Below, in pieces: positions 62,148 to 64,000 of a stretch of 64,000 bases of DNA. Position 1 is the first letter of the stretch. The number at the start of each line of letters is the position of its first letter. The DNA is from Gulosibacter molinativorax (GTDB lineage: Bacteria > Actinomycetota > Actinomycetes > Actinomycetales > Microbacteriaceae), in the NCBI RefSeq assembly GCF_003010915.2, contig NZ_CP028426.1, positions 1,798,001 through 1,862,000 on the forward strand. Reading direction: 5' to 3'. The position numbers and the translations under genes are program-made. Under the pieces are notes generated by a model. The model was not told where the DNA came from, did no database searches, and was given only the letters and a program-made list of their open reading frames with translations.

Positions 62148-63200
62148 CTACGCGGGCTGGTGAAGCTGCTCGAGCTCCTGGCCGAGCACGCGGGCAACCG
62201 CGCGGGCTCCGGGGAGCTCGACAGTCGCCTCGACGTCCGGGTTGTAGTTCGTGTTCGTGTTGATGTCGTAGACGATGACGCGGCCGTCGGCGGTCTCGAA
62301 GAACTCGATGCCCGCGACCTCAATACCCTGCGCCGCGAGGAACGCCTCGAGGTTGCCGATGAGCGGGGTCGCGGCCGAGATCTCGGGACGGATGCGGAAC
62401 AGGCCGCTGTCGGCGGGCACCTCGCACGCGGCCGAGGCCGCCACGAAGCCACCGATTTCGGCTGCTGCGACAGTCAGGTTCGCGAGGTCGATCGTGCTCG
62501 CGGCACCGTCAGCACCGTCGGCCGGGACCGCGCAGGCCTCGGCCGGGCACAGCTCGAAGCTGCCAGCGGAGGTGTCGACGCGAACCGCGTAGAGGAACTT
62601 GCCGCCGACAAACTCGGCGCGGGTGATGAACGGCTCGGCCGTGACGACGTATTCCTGCAGCAGCGTGATGCCGTCCACGGGCTCTTCGAACTCGTCCGAT
62701 GCAACGTATGCGTCGAATTCCTCGTAGCTCTCGAAACGACGAACGCCGAGACCCTTCCCGCCCTGGTTGTGCTTCGTGATGAACGGCAGCTCGAACTCGC
62801 GCGCCCGCTCGCTCAGCGCATCCTTGCCGAACACCGCGACAGTCTTCGGCACGTCGAAGCCGGCTGCACCGAGGGCCGCGTACTGCGCAACCTTCGACAC
62901 CTCGAGCTCGAGCACGGGCGAGCCGTTGACGACGCGGCGTCCGTGCGCCTCGAGCCAGCGGAGGATGGCGCGAGCATACTCCTTCGCGTGGTCGTTGCCG
63001 CGGGTGTGCGACGACGCGCTCAACCGGGACCAGAACACGCCCTTCGGGGGTTCCGCACCGAGGTCGATCGAGCCGGAGGTGAGCTCGAGCTCGCGGTAGG
63101 GCACGTTCTCGGCCTCGAAGCCGGTGCGCAGCGCGGGAAGCCACTCGGGGTTCTCGTGCAGGATGTAGACCGCCGGGGCGTTCTGGGATTCGTTCGTCAT
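62148..63200 (-). CDS. RimK-like ATP-grasp enzyme
   Basis: A 350-residue ATP-grasp protein. The N-terminal VYILHENPEWLPALRTG domain, the ATP-binding PFITKHNQGGKGLGVRRF loop, LLQEYVV and the C-terminal metal-binding VYDINTNTNYNPDVE match RimK/glutathione-synthetase-like ligases. These join a carboxylate to an amine or thiol; the substrate is not evident. The start at 63200 gives MTNESQNAPAVYIL. Flanked by two LLM monooxygenases on the same strand, separated by repeat-filled gaps, so cotranscription is uncertain. Confidence 0.85.
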   Translation of the reverse strand: MTNESQNAPAVYILHENPEWLPALRTGFEAENVPYRELELTSGSIDLGAEPPKGVFWSRLSASSHTRGNDHAKEYARAILRWLEAHGRRVVNGSPVLELEVSKVAQYAALGAAGFDVPKTVAVFGKDALSERAREFELPFITKHNQGGKGLGVRRFESYEEFDAYVASDEFEEPVDGITLLQEYVVTAEPFITRAEFVGGKFLYAVRVDTSAGSFELCPAEACAVPADGADGAASTIDLANLTVAAAEIGGFVAASAACEVPADSGLFRIRPEISAATPLIGNLEAFLAAQGIEVAGIEFFETADGRVIVYDINTNTNYNPDVEATVELPGARAVARVLGQELEQLHQPA

Positions 63201-63274
63201 GTGCTCAGTTTCGTGGATGCAGGGCTGCTCGGCAATTGCGAGCGTCACATTGTGTCGTTATGGGGATTCGAACG

Positions 63275-63395
63275 TTGAGTAGCCGCGAAGCGGCGTATCG
63301 AAACGGGCGACGCCTCGATACACGCGCTTCGCGCGCACTCGGCGAGCGGGGGTGTCGCTCCGCGCGTACTCGGCGAGCGGGAGTGTCGCTCCGCG
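63275..63395. repeat. Repeat cluster with TTGAGTAG...TATCGAA and a 28-bp tandem
   Basis: A TTGAGTAGCCGC...GTATCGAAA copy and its inverse (CTCGATACA) lead into two 28-bp direct copies (63337-63364, 63368-63395; ACTCGGCGAGCGGG... , one mismatch). It fills most of the 218-bp gap before the next gene. Confidence 0.7.
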
Positions 63396-63418
63396 ACCTA
63401 CTCTGCAGGCGAAGCGCG

Positions 63419-64000
63419 CTAATGGGCGAGCAGTTCGCTCTCGTCGAAGCGGGATGGGCGGATGCCGTCGAGCGCGCTCGACGCGTTCTTGTACGCATCG
63501 CGGTACCGCGCGGCCGGGTGCGAGTCCTTGACTCGCTGCTGGCCCTCGCCGTACAGCGCCTCGCGAAGCGTCGTGCCGGTGTACTCGGTCTGCGCGCGGC
63601 CGCGTCGCTGCAGCTCGGGAACCACGTACTCGACGAGGTCCTCGAACGTGCCCGGGGTCACGGCGTAGGCGAAGTTGAAGCCGTCGATGCCACCTTCATC
63701 CACCCAGCGCTCGAGCTCGTCGGAGACGGTGGTCGGGCTGCCGACGATGACCGGGCCCATGCCGCCGATCGCGCGCTGCTTGACCACGTCCTCCACCGTC
63801 CACTTGCGATCAGGGTCGAGCGTCGTGAGCGATGCGAGCACCGAACGCAGGCTGTCGTTTTCGACCGCCTCGAGTTCCTGGTCGGGTGCGAACTCCGAGA
63901 AGTCGAGGCCGGTCCAGCCGCCGTAGAGCGCGAGCACGCCCTCGGGGGATGCGTAGCTCAGGTAGTCCTGGAACTTCGCCTGCGCCTTTTCATCGGTCTC
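63419..64000 (-). CDS. LLM-class flavin-dependent monooxygenase, C-terminal part
   Basis: Partial gene running off the right edge; about 194 C-terminal residues are visible. The segments GVLALYGGWTGLDFSEF, VIVGSPTTVSDELERWVDEG, DGFNFAYAVTPGTFEDLVEYV and VPELQRRGRAQTEYTG match the NtaA/SnaA/DmoA (xenobiotic and dimethylsulfide-type) subgroup. It would oxidise a small organosulfur or amine substrate with reduced FMN. Upstream of the ATP-grasp and SfnG-like genes on the same strand. Confidence 0.85.
   Translation of the reverse strand, partial: ETDEKAQAKFQDYLSYASPEGVLALYGGWTGLDFSEFAPDQELEAVENDSLRSVLASLTTLDPDRKWTVEDVVKQRAIGGMGPVIVGSPTTVSDELERWVDEGGIDGFNFAYAVTPGTFEDLVEYVVPELQRRGRAQTEYTGTTLREALYGEGQQRVKDSHPAARYRDAYKNASSALDGIRPSRFDESELLAH

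Overview
The window is high-GC chromosomal DNA from an actinobacterium, most likely Microbacteriaceae or a near relative. That rests on base composition, frequent GTG/TTG starts, leaderless-looking starts, and a housekeeping order I recall from Micrococcales (murA, plsC, gpsA, ddl, a DUF3515 lipoprotein, thiL, rsmD, recG, coaD, DUF177, rpmF, rnc, mutM, smc). The genus cannot be fixed from the sequence alone.

Layout. 1-7.9 kb: the 3' end of ribH, two tandem GyrI-like effector-binding proteins, smc, an orphan minimal nucleotidyltransferase, an OsmC-type protein, a small membrane protein and a CPBP protease. 8.2-11.5 kb: a dTDP-L-rhamnose operon, rfbB, a fused rfbC-rfbD and rfbA. 11.6-15.8 kb: accessory genes (M23 peptidase, MFS permease, cupin, nitroreductase) and an AbiF-type HEPN gene broken by an internal deletion, with its upstream structured RNA apparently intact. 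15.9-19.1 kb: mutM, rnc, rpmF, DUF177 and coaD. 19.2-22.5 kb: a copper-delivery operon (multipass membrane protein, CopC, PCu(A)C chaperone, Tat-exported DyP peroxidase). 22.5-38 kb: recG, a transglutaminase/DUF58/MoxR cluster, rsmD, thiL, DUF3515, ddl, gpsA, plsC, murA and leuCD, then a PP2C phosphatase.

39.19-55.85 kb is a roughly 16.7-kb integrative element in the 3' end of tRNA-Glu(CTC). Evidence: a complete tRNA at the right end, a 47-bp copy of its 3' half at the left end, a tyrosine integrase and excisionase beside the tRNA, and matching tandem GTTGCCAA sites just inside both ends. It carries a MobF relaxase but no type IV secretion genes, so it is best read as a mobilizable element. 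It also has a ParE-type toxin-antitoxin pair. Its cargo is a tightly coupled operon of three very large genes: a PLD-nuclease/SNF2-helicase fusion, an MmeI-like DNA methyltransferase, and a membrane-anchored YobI-like P-loop NTPase. This operon is the strongest candidate for an undescribed restriction-like anti-phage system.

56-64 kb: an aldo/keto reductase, a YbjQ protein, and an ABC exporter with a two-component system whose first Shine-Dalgarno lies inside a stable hairpin. Last come two LLM-class flavin monooxygenases flanking a RimK-like ATP-grasp enzyme; the second monooxygenase runs off the right edge. A family of short repeats (core CTACTCAA / TATCGAAA words) is scattered between genes, and a related TTTCGAC repeat appears to have entered the mutM reading frame.
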